In this document: piece by piece, positions 1-10,224 of the stretch
Layout: every line of letters begins with the position of its first letter
Numbering within the stretch: position 1 is the stretch's first letter
Virus record (IMG/VR): IMGVR_UViG_3300034279_000016
Span: 1 to 30,772 of that record
Origin: a virus
DNA: 30,772 nt
Strand: one strand, 5' to 3'
Notes under the pieces: model-generated
Database searches by the model: none
The model's input: the letters and a program-made list of their open reading frames with translations, nothing else
Told to the model about the DNA's origin: nothing
Program-made: the position numbers and the translations under genes

Positions 1-1397
1 AAACCCAGCGCTTAGCAGCAGACTTTCTCTACGCTATTAAGCAACGTTTAACACATCCAATGTATGAAGAATTACAGACTGCCTACGCTGCTGGGGTTGG
101 GTTCAAATCTAAGTCAGCCTCCTGGCAGGCAACTCGTGTTACCTTCGGTGATGAGTTGCGTGAATCCAGCGAAAAGGATCCCAACATAGAAGCAGTTGGT
201 ATCGGTGGTCAGATCTACGGTAAACGTGCAGATATGATTATCGTTGACGATGCTGTGACCCTATCAAATGCTAATGACTTTGAACGCCAGATCAAATGGC
301 TAACCCAAGATGTTAGATCTCGTCTTAACCCAACAGGTAAACTTATTATCATTGGAACTCGCGTAGCTTCCGTTGACCTATATAAAGAACTACGCAACCC
401 AGATAGATACCCTGGTGGATTAGTTCCTTGGACCTACTTGGCTATGCCAGCACTTTTAGCCGCAGATGAATCCCCTGATAAGTGGGAAACTTTATGGCCT
501 GCCTCAGATCAACCCTTTGATGGACAAGCAGAATCGGATAAGAACGAAGATGGCTTATACCCAAGATGGAACGGGCGCAATCTTTTCAATGAACGACAAA
601 GTATGGACGCTTCAACTTGGGCGCTCATTTACCAGCAACAAGACATCTCTGATGATGCAGTTTTTGATCCTGTGTGCGTTCGCGGCTCTATTGACGGTAT
701 GCGTAAGAGTGGTCGCCTTACCCCAGGTCATCCTGGTCACCCAAAAGATTTAAACGGCTTTTCTATAATCTGTGGTCTAGATCCAGCTATGGTTGGAGAT
801 ACTGCAGCTATCTGCTATGCGATAGATCGTATTAACCACAAGCGTTATATAGTAGATGCTATAAAGATTACTAGACCTACTCCAGCACAGATCAGAGATC
901 TGATATTTAACTGGACATCTATCTACGGTCCTAGTGAATGGATTGTAGAGCGAAATGCTTTCCAATCTTTCTTAACCCAAGATGAAGGTATTAGAGCACA
1001 CCTTGCAACTCGTGGTGTTATATTACGAGAGCATCACACTGGTAATAACAAATGGGATGCAGGCTTCGGTGTAGCCTCTATGTCTACCTTATTTGGAAGT
1101 AAGCAACAAGATGGTAAACACCATAGAGATAATCTAATACATCTTCCAAGTGATCAAACTGAAAATGTTAAATCATTAATAGAACAGTTAATTACTTGGT
1201 CACCCACTACCAAAGGCAAGACCGATATGGTTATGGCTTTATGGTTCTGTGAAATCCGAGCAAGAGAGATGCTCAACCAAGGTATACACGCTAAGCATCA
1301 TATGAGTAACCCATTCCTATCAAGTTCTGAAAAGCGCAAGCGAATGGTTATAAACATAGATGAGATGCTTAACGAAAAGCAACGTACCTTTATTTAA
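1..1397 (+). CDS. terL: Terminase large subunit (TerL), 5'-truncated by window edge
   Basis: This is the packaging motor ATPase plus headful/cos nuclease, which pumps DNA through the portal and cuts it. The reading frame is open upstream of the first ATG (position 60) to the window edge (frame starts at base 3), so the N-terminus and the Walker A motif are outside the window. Visible motifs are a Walker B-like segment (ADMIIVDDAV), a coupling-motif segment (KLIIIGTRV), and a C-terminal RNase H-fold nuclease with its acidic residues in order: IICGLDPAM, then WIVERNAF, then TDMVMALWF. The order ATPase then nuclease is typical of TerL. It ends in TAA, 9 bases before the portal start. No small terminase subunit is seen; it may lie upstream. 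Confidence 0.93.
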   Translation, partial: TQRLAADFLYAIKQRLTHPMYEELQTAYAAGVGFKSKSASWQATRVTFGDELRESSEKDPNIEAVGIGGQIYGKRADMIIVDDAVTLSNANDFERQIKWLTQDVRSRLNPTGKLIIIGTRVASVDLYKELRNPDRYPGGLVPWTYLAMPALLAADESPDKWETLWPASDQPFDGQAESDKNEDGLYPRWNGRNLFNERQSMDASTWALIYQQQDISDDAVFDPVCVRGSIDGMRKSGRLTPGHPGHPKDLNGFSIICGLDPAMVGDTAAICYAIDRINHKRYIVDAIKITRPTPAQIRDLIFNWTSIYGPSEWIVERNAFQSFLTQDEGIRAHLATRGVILREHHTGNNKWDAGFGVASMSTLFGSKQQDGKHHRDNLIHLPSDQTENVKSLIEQLITWSPTTKGKTDMVMALWFCEIRAREMLNQGIHAKHHMSNPFLSSSEKRKRMVINIDEMLNEKQRTFI

Positions 1398-1406
1398 GGA
1401 GAACAA

Positions 1407-3158
1407 TTGTTAACAGTTAAAGAGGTCTACGCAAAAGCGCAAAGGCTGCAGACTAAGTACGCTGCCCGCGATCAACGTATGCGAGATGTACTCTCAGTTC
1501 GTCAAGGTGATATCTCTAAGGTATATCCTTCTATGTTCTCAGAGGATTATCCAAAACCTTTAGTTGCAAACTTTATTGATGTAGCAGCAAGAGACCTAGC
1601 AGAAGCAATGGCACCTATGCCATCATTTAACTGCTCAGCTACCAATATGGTTTCAGATGCTCAGCGTAAATCTGCTGACATCAGAACTCGTATTGCTAAC
1701 TACTATGTAGCCTCTTCAGATCTACCATTACAAATGTACTCAGGAGCTGACTGGTTCAACACCTATGGTATGTTACCTGCTCTAGTTGAGATGGATTATG
1801 AAGGTAACAATCCCCGCATCCGACTACTTAATCCTTTCGGTGTCTATCCAGAGATTGACCGTTTCGGTCGTACTACATCCTTAACACAGGTTGTTGTATC
1901 AGATGCTGAATCATTAGCAGCACAGTTTCCTGAGTACGCTAGTCAAATCCTAAATGTTCGTAGCGTTTATCAATCAGCATCACCTTATCTATCAGTTATG
2001 CGTTACCACGATAAGGATCAAGATTTACTATTTATCCCAGAGCGCAACAACTTAATTTTATCTAACACACCAAACCCAATTGGTAAGTGTTTAGCAAGAG
2101 TCGCAGTTCGCTCATCATTAGATGGCGAAGCTCGCGGACAATTTGATGATGTACTATCAGTACAACTTGCTCGTGCAAGATTTGCTATCTTACAGATTCA
2201 AGCAGCAGAAAAATCTATCCAAGCACCTATTGCTATCCCACAGGACGTACAAGAGTTAGCACTTGGTCCAGATTCAATTATGCGTTCTGCTAACCCACAA
2301 GGTATTCGTAGAGTTCCACTAGAACTACCAGCAGGAGTCTTTACAGAGTCTGGTGTATTAGAAAGAGAACTTCGTCTAGGTGCTAGATATCCTGAATCTC
2401 GTTCAGGTCAGATAGATGCTTCTATTATTACTGGTCGTGGAGTTCAAGCATTACAAGCAGGCTTTGATACACAGATCAAAGCAGCACAAGCACAGTTTGC
2501 TAAGTTGTTCCAAGATGTAATCGGTCTATGCTTTGAAGTAGATGAGAAGATCTTTGGATCTATTACTAAGTCTATTAAGGGAACCGATGACGGTACACCT
2601 TACACAATGAAGTACACACCATCTCGTGACATTAAAGGCGAGTATGGCGTAGATGTTCGTTACGGAATTATGTCTGGAATGGATCCTAACCGAGCCATTA
2701 TCGCATTATTACAAATGCGTTCAGATAAGTTAGTTAGCCGCGACTATGTTCGCAGAGAGATACCACTAGATCTAAATGTTACGCAAGAAGAACAGAGGGT
2801 TGACATTGAAGAGATGCGCGATTCTCTTAGGGTTGCTGTTGCTCAGTATGCACAAGCTATACCCGCACTTGCTTCCCAAGGTCAAGACCCAACTCAAATT
2901 ATTTCTAGAATCGCAGAAGTAATCCAGGGTCGTCAAAAAGGACAATCTCTAGAAGCAGTAATTGAAAAAGCATTTGCACCAGAACCAGTTGCTCCAGTAG
3001 AGCAACCACTACCTGGCGCAACACAAATTCCAGTAGCAGGTGCGGCCCCCGCCCCTGCCTCGCAGCCAACTCAAGAACAACAAGTCGGTGCGGCCCCTGT
3101 TACTGGACAATCTCAACCAGATATAGGTCAACTACTCGCCGCCATTGGCGGAGCGTAA
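1407..3158 (+). CDS. Portal protein
   Basis: Likely portal, the dodecameric ring at the capsid vertex through which DNA enters and leaves. Support comes from its position directly after TerL, its length (583 aa, normal for a portal) and its composition: an alpha/beta body with a long helical region (about residues 240-400) and a low-complexity Pro/Gln/Ala-rich tail (about 525-570). The start is TTG at 1407, preceded by AAGGAG with good spacing; no better ATG exists nearby. The C-terminal tail is richer in GC than the body (runs such as gcggcccccgcccctgcc), which may reflect a flexible tail rather than transfer. The family assignment rests on synteny and overall look, not on a catalytic motif. 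Confidence 0.82.
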   Translation: MLTVKEVYAKAQRLQTKYAARDQRMRDVLSVRQGDISKVYPSMFSEDYPKPLVANFIDVAARDLAEAMAPMPSFNCSATNMVSDAQRKSADIRTRIANYYVASSDLPLQMYSGADWFNTYGMLPALVEMDYEGNNPRIRLLNPFGVYPEIDRFGRTTSLTQVVVSDAESLAAQFPEYASQILNVRSVYQSASPYLSVMRYHDKDQDLLFIPERNNLILSNTPNPIGKCLARVAVRSSLDGEARGQFDDVLSVQLARARFAILQIQAAEKSIQAPIAIPQDVQELALGPDSIMRSANPQGIRRVPLELPAGVFTESGVLERELRLGARYPESRSGQIDASIITGRGVQALQAGFDTQIKAAQAQFAKLFQDVIGLCFEVDEKIFGSITKSIKGTDDGTPYTMKYTPSRDIKGEYGVDVRYGIMSGMDPNRAIIALLQMRSDKLVSRDYVRREIPLDLNVTQEEQRVDIEEMRDSLRVAVAQYAQAIPALASQGQDPTQIISRIAEVIQGRQKGQSLEAVIEKAFAPEPVAPVEQPLPGATQIPVAGAAPAPASQPTQEQQVGAAPVTGQSQPDIGQLLAAIGGA

Positions 3159-3169
3159 GGAGGTGGAAA

Positions 3170-3307
3170 ATGAATAAGGGATCAAGAGCAGCAGCACCAA
3201 CCGCAAAGCCAACTGAGGGCAAGAATAAGCCAGCAGGAAAAGAAGGCGGAAAAGTGTTCTTCGGATATGCAGCACCAGGCCGTAAAGGTAAGTCAGTAAA
3301 GAAGTAA
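3170..3307 (+). CDS. Small basic protein, 45 aa, unknown
   Basis: A short gene with a strong ribosome binding site (TAAGGAGGTGGAAAATG) 11 bases after the portal stop. The 45-residue product is rich in Lys, Gly and Ala and has a short central segment KVFFGYAAPGRKGKSVKK at its end. No membrane segment, cysteine or catalytic motif is visible. Its tight spacing after the portal suggests co-translation with the structural genes. I do not recognise a family. The good Shine-Dalgarno and uninterrupted frame make it likely to be translated despite its size. Confidence 0.7.
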   Translation: MNKGSRAAAPTAKPTEGKNKPAGKEGGKVFFGYAAPGRKGKSVKK

Positions 3308-3332
3308 ATAATTTAGAAAGGAGCTGGGCGTT

Positions 3333-3545
3333 ATGGATGATGATCTACAGCGCCCAGTTCGTTCATCAGATTTTTTAGTAGTAGTAACAGGATTTGCATT
3401 AAATTTAATTAGCGCATTTGAAGCGCTTGCAGAAGATCTGCACAATATGAGTATTTATAATTCGCAACAAAAAAGCCAAGAAGCAAAAGTCTGGCAACAG
3501 TTCGCACAAGATTTAGAAACTATTAAGGAGAACAAAGATGGCTAG
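3333..3545 (+). CDS. Hypothetical protein, 70 aa
   Basis: ATG start preceded by GAAAGGAG (spacing about 9). The product has a hydrophobic stretch (about residues 13-28, FLVVVTGFALNLISAF) followed by an acidic and Gln-rich amphipathic helix. This could be a membrane-associated or helical packing protein; no family is recognised. It overlaps the next gene by 8 bases, consistent with translational coupling inside the head-gene operon. Its function is unknown; its place between portal and large internal proteins suggests a virion or assembly role. Confidence 0.7.
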   Translation: MDDDLQRPVRSSDFLVVVTGFALNLISAFEALAEDLHNMSIYNSQQKSQEAKVWQQFAQDLETIKENKDG

Positions 3546-3939
3546 AGGCCCATTAGCAGGAGCATCAGGTCCTGGTAAGTTCTCAAAGAGAACTGATATG
3601 GATCTAGGATCTATAGAGTACGGTGAAGGACAAGAGACTGCTATGTTAAATACAGCAGCACCTAAGTCTAAGACTCGCGGTATTGCAGATAATGTTGGTG
3701 GTAGACCAAAATCAGCTAGCGTTGAGACCGTAACTCCATTGTTCGCTCCATCGCAAAAACCAAGTGAAGCAGTTACAGCAGGTATTGATATTGGAGCCGA
3801 TGTTGGCTCATCAGCCCTATTAATGCAATCTCAATTTGCTAACAATAAAGTTTCATCAGCCTTAGAGCAAATGCTTCCCTACGATCAAACTGGAGAAATA
3901 GCAATTCTTTATCAGCAAGCACTTGCACGAGGTATGTAG
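3538..3939 (+). CDS. Hypothetical head-region protein, 133 aa
   Basis: Starts at an ATG inside the end of the preceding gene, with AAGGAG upstream. The N-terminus is Gly/Ser/Lys-rich and probably disordered (about residues 1-60); the C-terminal 40 residues look helical (SSALLMQSQFANN..., then EIAILYQQALARGM). No known domain is recognised. It ends in TAG whose last base is the first base of the GTG start of the 1629-aa protein, so the two are tightly coupled. It may be a small partner of the large internal protein, but that is inference from position only. Confidence 0.72.
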   Translation: MARGPLAGASGPGKFSKRTDMDLGSIEYGEGQETAMLNTAAPKSKTRGIADNVGGRPKSASVETVTPLFAPSQKPSEAVTAGIDIGADVGSSALLMQSQFANNKVSSALEQMLPYDQTGEIAILYQQALARGM

Positions 3940-6900
3940 TGGCAAACCCAAATATTGATGCTGCTGCTTTACAAGCAGGTTTACAGGGTAAGCAGAAGGA
4001 ACAAGTCCAAGGTTTATCTAAGTTACTAGATTCTCATAGGGCACTCCTTGCGTTGCCAGAAAATCAAGCAAAAGCATCTTTTGAATCTTTACCAGAAGAA
4101 CAACAAAAAGCACATATAGCATTTTTTGGAGATAACAAGGCTAGTGAAAAACCATCTGGTTTTATAGGTAGCGCTAGACACTATCTTGGTATAGGTGTTA
4201 AAGAAACTATTGGTAGAGTATTTAGTGGTCTAAATGAAGTATCAGATTTCTCTACTCGTTTAGCTCGTACAGGATTAGTTGCCTTAGATCAGAATGTAGA
4301 TTTATCTACTGCTTTTAAAATAGCAAATGATAAGGGTGACAAAGTATTTAGCCCAGATCGTATTGCTGCTGCAACTAAAATATACGATGAAGACACAATG
4401 TCAGTAGCAATGAAAGTTGCTAGTGGTATGACATTAAGTGAGATTCAAGCAACTGGATCTGATGCTGAAAAATTAATTGCATCTACTGCTGCTCAAAAGA
4501 AAGATAAAGATAAATACTTTATGGGTGCATTGGATGCAGCCCAAAGAGCAAAGTACTCTCCTGGTAGAGCAGTTGCAAATTTAATACTTCCAGAATTTTT
4601 AGAAAAAACATTTTTATATAAAGGTATCTCTGGCGTAGTTGATGCTGGATATCGCGTATTTGCAGACCCATTCTTAATATTGGGTAAGGCTAAAAAGGCT
4701 TATGATGCAGGTGACTTTTTACTTTACAATATTTTAGGTAAAGAGAAATTTACCTATGGTAGAAACTTAATGGCTACTGCAGGAAATGTAGAGCAAGTAG
4801 ATAGAGTATTTAGCAACCCTGCAACTAGAAATTTATTTGATAGATATGGTGCTGCTCTAGATAAACTAGATACAGCTCGTAAGTCCCAGAATAAAATTGC
4901 TGGCGCTGAAGCATATCAAGAGGCTAGAAGATTAATTCCAGAATTTGGTTCTGCTGGAATAGATCAACTTATTGTGGCTGGAGTAAAAGATGCAGACAGT
5001 GCTGCTAACTTCTTAAAAAATCACGCTGATATAAAGTCTATCCTATCTGGCCAAGCTGCTCGCAGAACTCCACTAGTACCTACTTTAAATGCTGCTCGTA
5101 GAACAAGAGTTGCAGTTCTTACTGGAGCAAACAAAGTATTTAATATAGATAAGCCAGGACAAAACATTGCAAATGTTATTTATGGCGATGGTGGTACAGA
5201 AGACGTAATTACAGCATTGACAGAAAAGTCAGCAGAGATTGCAAAACTTGAATCTGCTGTAGGTCGTAAAACTGGCAAAATAAAAGATGGATCTATTCGC
5301 CTAAGCCCTAATCAAATTAGGGGTCGTATTGATAGATTCGCTCGTAAGTTTACAACAATCCCATATTTTAAAAATGGTTTCTTTGATGTCACTGATGCCG
5401 ATGCTCCTGAAAAAATATATCAATTAGCAGCATTAACTAATACTCGTTACCATTCAAGAATTATTCAAGAAGCCTTTACCTCTGGTAACGAAGGACAAAG
5501 AAAACAAATATTTACTGGTCTATGGAATACCATAGCTGAAACCCGTCAAGTAACTAAAACTATTGAGGGTAAGAACTGGGTAGATCAATTTAGTGGAACA
5601 GCATTAGACTATCGCTATGCTGCTACTACTCTGGTAGATAAGTTAGGTCCAGATGGAAAACCAGTAGTTGATGAACTAGGTAATATTGTAAGAGAGATTT
5701 TTGATCCAGCAAATTTTAATGGACAACAACTAGCTCTTCACGGTTATCAATTATCTACTGCAATAGCGGTTCCTTCTATTATAGATCTAGATCGTTTATC
5801 TGCCCGCTCTGGATTAATAAATCGTATGCTTGGTATATCACATAAAAAATGGGCAGATGATATGACCTCTGTATGGGTTGTAGGTACTCTTGCTGGTCCT
5901 AAGTTTCCAGTGCGTAACGCTACAGAAGACTTAATGATGAATATTGCTATAGGTCAATCTCCTTGGGGTATTACAAAAGGTCGCTTTCTTTCAACCAAAC
6001 TACGTCAAGTTAAAGAAGCAGAAGCTGGTTTAACTACAGAGCAGAAAAAACTAGGTCAGGAAATAGCAGATCTAGTATCTCAAACAGATGAACTTGCAAA
6101 AAACCCTGCCAAGGCAGCACAAGTTAAAATTAACCAAGATCTTATCAAAACTAAAACTGAGGATCTTCGCGGTCTTGAAGGTAAGAAAATTAAATTTTAT
6201 GAATCTAACCTTGGTTTTATAAATCGTTTAGTTGGTCGTAATCAGGTAAAAGAATTTCAAGTTCGTCTAGCTGCTGCAGGTGATGACATAAATAAAGTCA
6301 GAGCAATAACAGCAGAAGCTATTATGACTGGAAAACTATCATCTCGCGCCTTGACTAAAAGAGATAAACAATATCTAGGAGAGTTCGCTAAATACGGTAG
6401 AACCCAAGATATGCTTGATGAAGTTGTAGAAGGCGGAAAGAATACCCTTCGCGGTGGTAGTTATTCTATTCAAGCTAGTAACGATACCAAGCGGTACGGT
6501 ACTCTACGAGCAATAGAATATGACGGCGTAAAACTTAAGCAATCTGGTAGTACATTTACAGATATAGATCCTGTTGCTAATGATCAGTCAAGATTATCTT
6601 GGCTTGTAAAGATTGCACTTCATACTAACGATGAAATTGATAGCGTTCTTATAAACAATCTTGACAATAAAGAACTGGCTATAAATAATCTTGTAAAGTA
6701 TTTAGATGATAATCCTGAGTTAAAGAATCGTTTTCAGTCAATATCATCTGGTATGGCAACAACCTATCAACACGCTGAACGCGTATACCTAGATGTATTA
6801 AATACGTTTTCTAAAGCCGATGGAACTTTAAATAAAGATCTTTGGAACAAAGTTCGCAAAGTAAAAGAAGATGGAACTATATCTCTATCTAGTAGAAATC

Positions 6901-8828
6901 TATCAATAGATGATCTTCCGTTAAAATCACAAAAAGAATTACATCCAAGATGGATTTCTGGTCCAACTTTAGTCCCAGTTTCTGAAGGCAAGAATATGTC
7001 TGCATCTATCATTGATAGACTTTGGGATTATATGGGCGAAGCAAATGCCAGATTCTCAAGAGAAGGCATTGTTTTAGATGCTATGCTAGATGTTCGTTCC
7101 CAAATGGATGAAACTGGTTTTGCAGAGAGAATAGTAAAGCAGTTAACTGCAGGCAAAACTGGAGATGATCTAGCAAAAGCTGAAGCAAAAGCATTTGAGC
7201 ATATAACTTCACTTGCAGAAGATATGGCAAAGAACAGAGTTTTGTCTTATGTAGATAATCCTGCAGTTCGTAGCCAACTTGCTATGTCTGCCCGTAACTT
7301 TGCTAGATTTTATAGAGCAACTGAAGACTTCTATCGCCGTATTAGTCGTACAGTTAAGTATAATCCAGAGTCTATAGTAAGAGCATCTTTAGTTTATGAA
7401 GGTGTAGCCCATTCTGGGTTTGTACAAACAGACGAAAATGGCGATCAATACTTTTTCTATCCTGGTTTAACACCAGTATACCAAGTAATGAATAAAGTAG
7501 GTAAGTTATTTGGCGTAAAAGATGGATTCCAAACAGCTATGCCAATTGAATTTGGCGCTAAACTTAAGATGATTACACCATCTTTGAATCCAGATTCACT
7601 GTTCCCTACATTTGCTGGTCCATTAGCAGCAGTTCCGCTAAAAATGGTAGGAAATGTAGTACCTCAAGTAAAAGAATTAGAACAATATTTGCTTGGAGCG
7701 TACGGTGTAGATCAACCTATGATCTCTGCTGTGCTTCCAGCCCACGTTAACCGAATATATGCAGCCTTAAATAAAGATGAGCGTAATTCACAATACGCAT
7801 CTGCATATCGTAAGGCAGCAACATATCTTGAGGCTACAGGTCACGGGTTAAAACCAACTATTGATCCTGAAACTGGTGAAGAAATACCACCAACCCCAGG
7901 AGAATTAGCCAAATATAAAGATAAATTAGAGGCTTCAACTATTACAGTAATGGCAGTAAGAGCCTTATTTGGATTTATTTTACCTGCTTCTCCATCAGTT
8001 CAACTTAAGTCAGATATGGCTAAGTGGGTTAGAGATAATGGTCAAGTAAGTTATAAGTCAGCATTTAATGATTTAATTAACAGATACGGTGATATTAACA
8101 AGGCAACAGAAGAATGGATTAAATACTATCCAGATCAAATGCCTTACACTATATCTGAATCTGAATCAAATGTAGCAGCAAGTGTCAGAGCAGTAGATGG
8201 TGCTGTATCTTGGGTTGATTCTAATAAAGAGTTACTAGAAAAATACCCAGAAGCAGCAGCATTTTTAATTCCTAATATTGGCGAGTTTGACTTTAATGCC
8301 TATAAACTATTGTTTAAGTCTGGTCTAAAAAGCAATAAAACAATAACAGACTTCTTAAGAGAAGTTAGCGTTGCCAAAGACCGTAGCATATATTATGCTA
8401 AGCGCAATGAGTTTGATGAGCAGATGTCTTACACCAACGACCCTAATCTTAAGCGCCAGCTTAGAGGAGAGTGGGAAGACTGGGCTGATGAATTTAAAGG
8501 GGCTAGACCTTTACTTCAGGAACAACTAGGCCTATTTGGTGAAAAAGCAATTCAAAGATCTATTGCATTAGATGATCTTCGTAATATGTTGAACGATCCA
8601 AAGGTTACAACTCAAGGAAAATTACGATCTATCCTTAACGAAATGGTCACAATATATGATGACTATGTAAACCAGAGAGACTTCAATACATCTATAACTA
8701 TAGGTAATAAACAAGATTATCAAGAGCAACTAAGATTAAATGCTAAAACAGCATTAGAGGATCTAGCACAATCAGATCCAAATGCACAAGCAGCATATAA
8801 TTCTTTATTTGATCCGCTATTTAATTAA
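3939..8828 (+). CDS. Very large internal/ejection protein candidate, 1629 aa
   Basis: The largest gene of the window (4.9 kb). It uses a GTG start overlapping the previous TAG by one base. The product is mostly helical and polar, with several coiled-coil-like stretches (for example around residues 685-760, rich in Lys/Glu/Gln), no signal peptide and no clear membrane segment. I found no lysozyme, protease, MuF or tape-measure signature. It lies between portal and scaffold rather than among tail genes, and its length matches neither a head enzyme nor a usual minor capsid protein. Large helical proteins of this size in phages without a tape measure are often internal virion proteins ejected with DNA (T7 gp16-like role). 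That role is inferred from size, composition and position. A tape measure displaced into the head module is the main alternative. Confidence 0.6.
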   Translation: MANPNIDAAALQAGLQGKQKEQVQGLSKLLDSHRALLALPENQAKASFESLPEEQQKAHIAFFGDNKASEKPSGFIGSARHYLGIGVKETIGRVFSGLNEVSDFSTRLARTGLVALDQNVDLSTAFKIANDKGDKVFSPDRIAAATKIYDEDTMSVAMKVASGMTLSEIQATGSDAEKLIASTAAQKKDKDKYFMGALDAAQRAKYSPGRAVANLILPEFLEKTFLYKGISGVVDAGYRVFADPFLILGKAKKAYDAGDFLLYNILGKEKFTYGRNLMATAGNVEQVDRVFSNPATRNLFDRYGAALDKLDTARKSQNKIAGAEAYQEARRLIPEFGSAGIDQLIVAGVKDADSAANFLKNHADIKSILSGQAARRTPLVPTLNAARRTRVAVLTGANKVFNIDKPGQNIANVIYGDGGTEDVITALTEKSAEIAKLESAVGRKTGKIKDGSIRLSPNQIRGRIDRFARKFTTIPYFKNGFFDVTDADAPEKIYQLAALTNTRYHSRIIQEAFTSGNEGQRKQIFTGLWNTIAETRQVTKTIEGKNWVDQFSGTALDYRYAATTLVDKLGPDGKPVVDELGNIVREIFDPANFNGQQLALHGYQLSTAIAVPSIIDLDRLSARSGLINRMLGISHKKWADDMTSVWVVGTLAGPKFPVRNATEDLMMNIAIGQSPWGITKGRFLSTKLRQVKEAEAGLTTEQKKLGQEIADLVSQTDELAKNPAKAAQVKINQDLIKTKTEDLRGLEGKKIKFYESNLGFINRLVGRNQVKEFQVRLAAAGDDINKVRAITAEAIMTGKLSSRALTKRDKQYLGEFAKYGRTQDMLDEVVEGGKNTLRGGSYSIQASNDTKRYGTLRAIEYDGVKLKQSGSTFTDIDPVANDQSRLSWLVKIALHTNDEIDSVLINNLDNKELAINNLVKYLDDNPELKNRFQSISSGMATTYQHAERVYLDVLNTFSKADGTLNKDLWNKVRKVKEDGTISLSSRNLSIDDLPLKSQKELHPRWISGPTLVPVSEGKNMSASIIDRLWDYMGEANARFSREGIVLDAMLDVRSQMDETGFAERIVKQLTAGKTGDDLAKAEAKAFEHITSLAEDMAKNRVLSYVDNPAVRSQLAMSARNFARFYRATEDFYRRISRTVKYNPESIVRASLVYEGVAHSGFVQTDENGDQYFFYPGLTPVYQVMNKVGKLFGVKDGFQTAMPIEFGAKLKMITPSLNPDSLFPTFAGPLAAVPLKMVGNVVPQVKELEQYLLGAYGVDQPMISAVLPAHVNRIYAALNKDERNSQYASAYRKAATYLEATGHGLKPTIDPETGEEIPPTPGELAKYKDKLEASTITVMAVRALFGFILPASPSVQLKSDMAKWVRDNGQVSYKSAFNDLINRYGDINKATEEWIKYYPDQMPYTISESESNVAASVRAVDGAVSWVDSNKELLEKYPEAAAFLIPNIGEFDFNAYKLLFKSGLKSNKTITDFLREVSVAKDRSIYYAKRNEFDEQMSYTNDPNLKRQLRGEWEDWADEFKGARPLLQEQLGLFGEKAIQRSIALDDLRNMLNDPKVTTQGKLRSILNEMVTIYDDYVNQRDFNTSITIGNKQDYQEQLRLNAKTALEDLAQSDPNAQAAYNSLFDPLFN

Positions 8829-8844
8829 TCGTTAGGAAACTAAA

Positions 8845-10224
8845 TTGGCATATAAACAACCTACGGGTAAGAAAAAACTTGAGGCTGACTTAGCTCAGCA
8901 AAGGGTTCGCGTTAAACAAGCCCAAGATGAGTTAAATAGAACCGTAAATGGTAAGCCTTTATATGAGGTAAACGAAGCCGCCTATGAAGCTGCTGACATT
9001 AAATTTAAAGAGGCTGTTGCAAAACGGGATGCTATTCAAACAGCTATTGATAATTTTGTAGAGCCAGTTAAACCTAAGTCTAGAAAAGAAATAGAACAAG
9101 AGCGCCAAAGTAATATTCTAGAAGGAAAGGTACCACCAACTGGTGGCACTATTTCAGATGAGCCTGGTTCAGATCAAGTTCAGGTTGTAGATGATTTTAA
9201 ATCTTTAAAGAAATCAGCACCTAAATTCTTAAGAGATCTAAGTGATGATCAAAGATTAATACTAGCCACCCAACTAGCAAATGCTAATTACCAAGTACCT
9301 AAGATAAAAGCATATAACGATGCTTTACTTGCGGGTTATACCAGTTTAATCCAAGGTGCTGAAAGTAAACATAAACAATTTCCTAATGAAATAAAAACTG
9401 TTGATGATTTCTTAGCTGAGCAAACAAACATAGCCAACCAAATTAAGGCTGCTGGTGGTGGAGATGAACTACCAAAACCATTTGGTCAACAAGAGATCTA
9501 CAATAGAAGCACAGCCGAAGGTGTTATTGATAGCATATTTGCATCTCTTAATTTAGGAAGAGAAGCTAATAAGACTGAAATAGATCAACTCTATAAGCAG
9601 TTACAGGCTGAACAAAAGAAAGCATCTAGTATGTCTAAAGGTACATACAAGATGGTTAATGGTAGAAGAGTTCTGGTACAAGAATCTGGTCTTGATGCTA
9701 GAACATTCTTAGAAAATAAAGTTAAAGAACTACCTGCTTATAAAGAAAGTCAAGCAGCAAAGGCTGAGAAAAACAAGATAAGTCTTGCCTCTACAGCTTT
9801 AGCTAATGGCTATAATCTTGAAACAGACTTTGCAAATGATTTACCTAACTGGCTAGATGCTATGAACAAAGGCGAAAGCATAGATAAGTTTAAGAATATT
9901 ATCCGAGTAAATGCTAGAAGAATGTTGCCAGAAGCAGTAAGAAATCAAATTGCACCTGATGAAGATCTATCTACTACCTTCTCTACATATATGAGCAATA
10001 TTGCAAAAGCAAAAGGTGTACCAATTAGCGCTGTTAAATTAAGTGATGTTATTCCTTTGGCTGTTACCGATAAAGGATTTGCTGATATGCAACAATTTGA
10101 AGTAAAGAAAAGATCTCAAGCCTGGTGGGATGGATCTCCAGAAGGTATTAGTGTAACCACTACCGTTTTAAATGACACACTTAAAGATTTTGGAATGTTA
10201 GGACAGGGAGTGCGAACAGTATAA
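8845..10224 (+). CDS. Structural/internal protein candidate, 459 aa
   Basis: TTG start at 8845 with TTAGGA about 8 bases upstream; there is no in-frame ATG close by. The N-terminal ~70 residues form a highly charged helix (coiled-coil-like; KKLEADLAQQRVRVKQAQDE). The rest is mixed helical with a Lys/Gln-rich middle (about 250-310). No catalytic motif, cysteine cluster or membrane segment is visible. It is sandwiched between the 1629-aa and 419-aa proteins with a 16-base gap and a 1-base overlap, so the three are probably made together. A virion-internal or assembly role is likely but unproven. Confidence 0.6.
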   Translation: MAYKQPTGKKKLEADLAQQRVRVKQAQDELNRTVNGKPLYEVNEAAYEAADIKFKEAVAKRDAIQTAIDNFVEPVKPKSRKEIEQERQSNILEGKVPPTGGTISDEPGSDQVQVVDDFKSLKKSAPKFLRDLSDDQRLILATQLANANYQVPKIKAYNDALLAGYTSLIQGAESKHKQFPNEIKTVDDFLAEQTNIANQIKAAGGGDELPKPFGQQEIYNRSTAEGVIDSIFASLNLGREANKTEIDQLYKQLQAEQKKASSMSKGTYKMVNGRRVLVQESGLDARTFLENKVKELPAYKESQAAKAEKNKISLASTALANGYNLETDFANDLPNWLDAMNKGESIDKFKNIIRVNARRMLPEAVRNQIAPDEDLSTTFSTYMSNIAKAKGVPISAVKLSDVIPLAVTDKGFADMQQFEVKKRSQAWWDGSPEGISVTTTVLNDTLKDFGMLGQGVRTV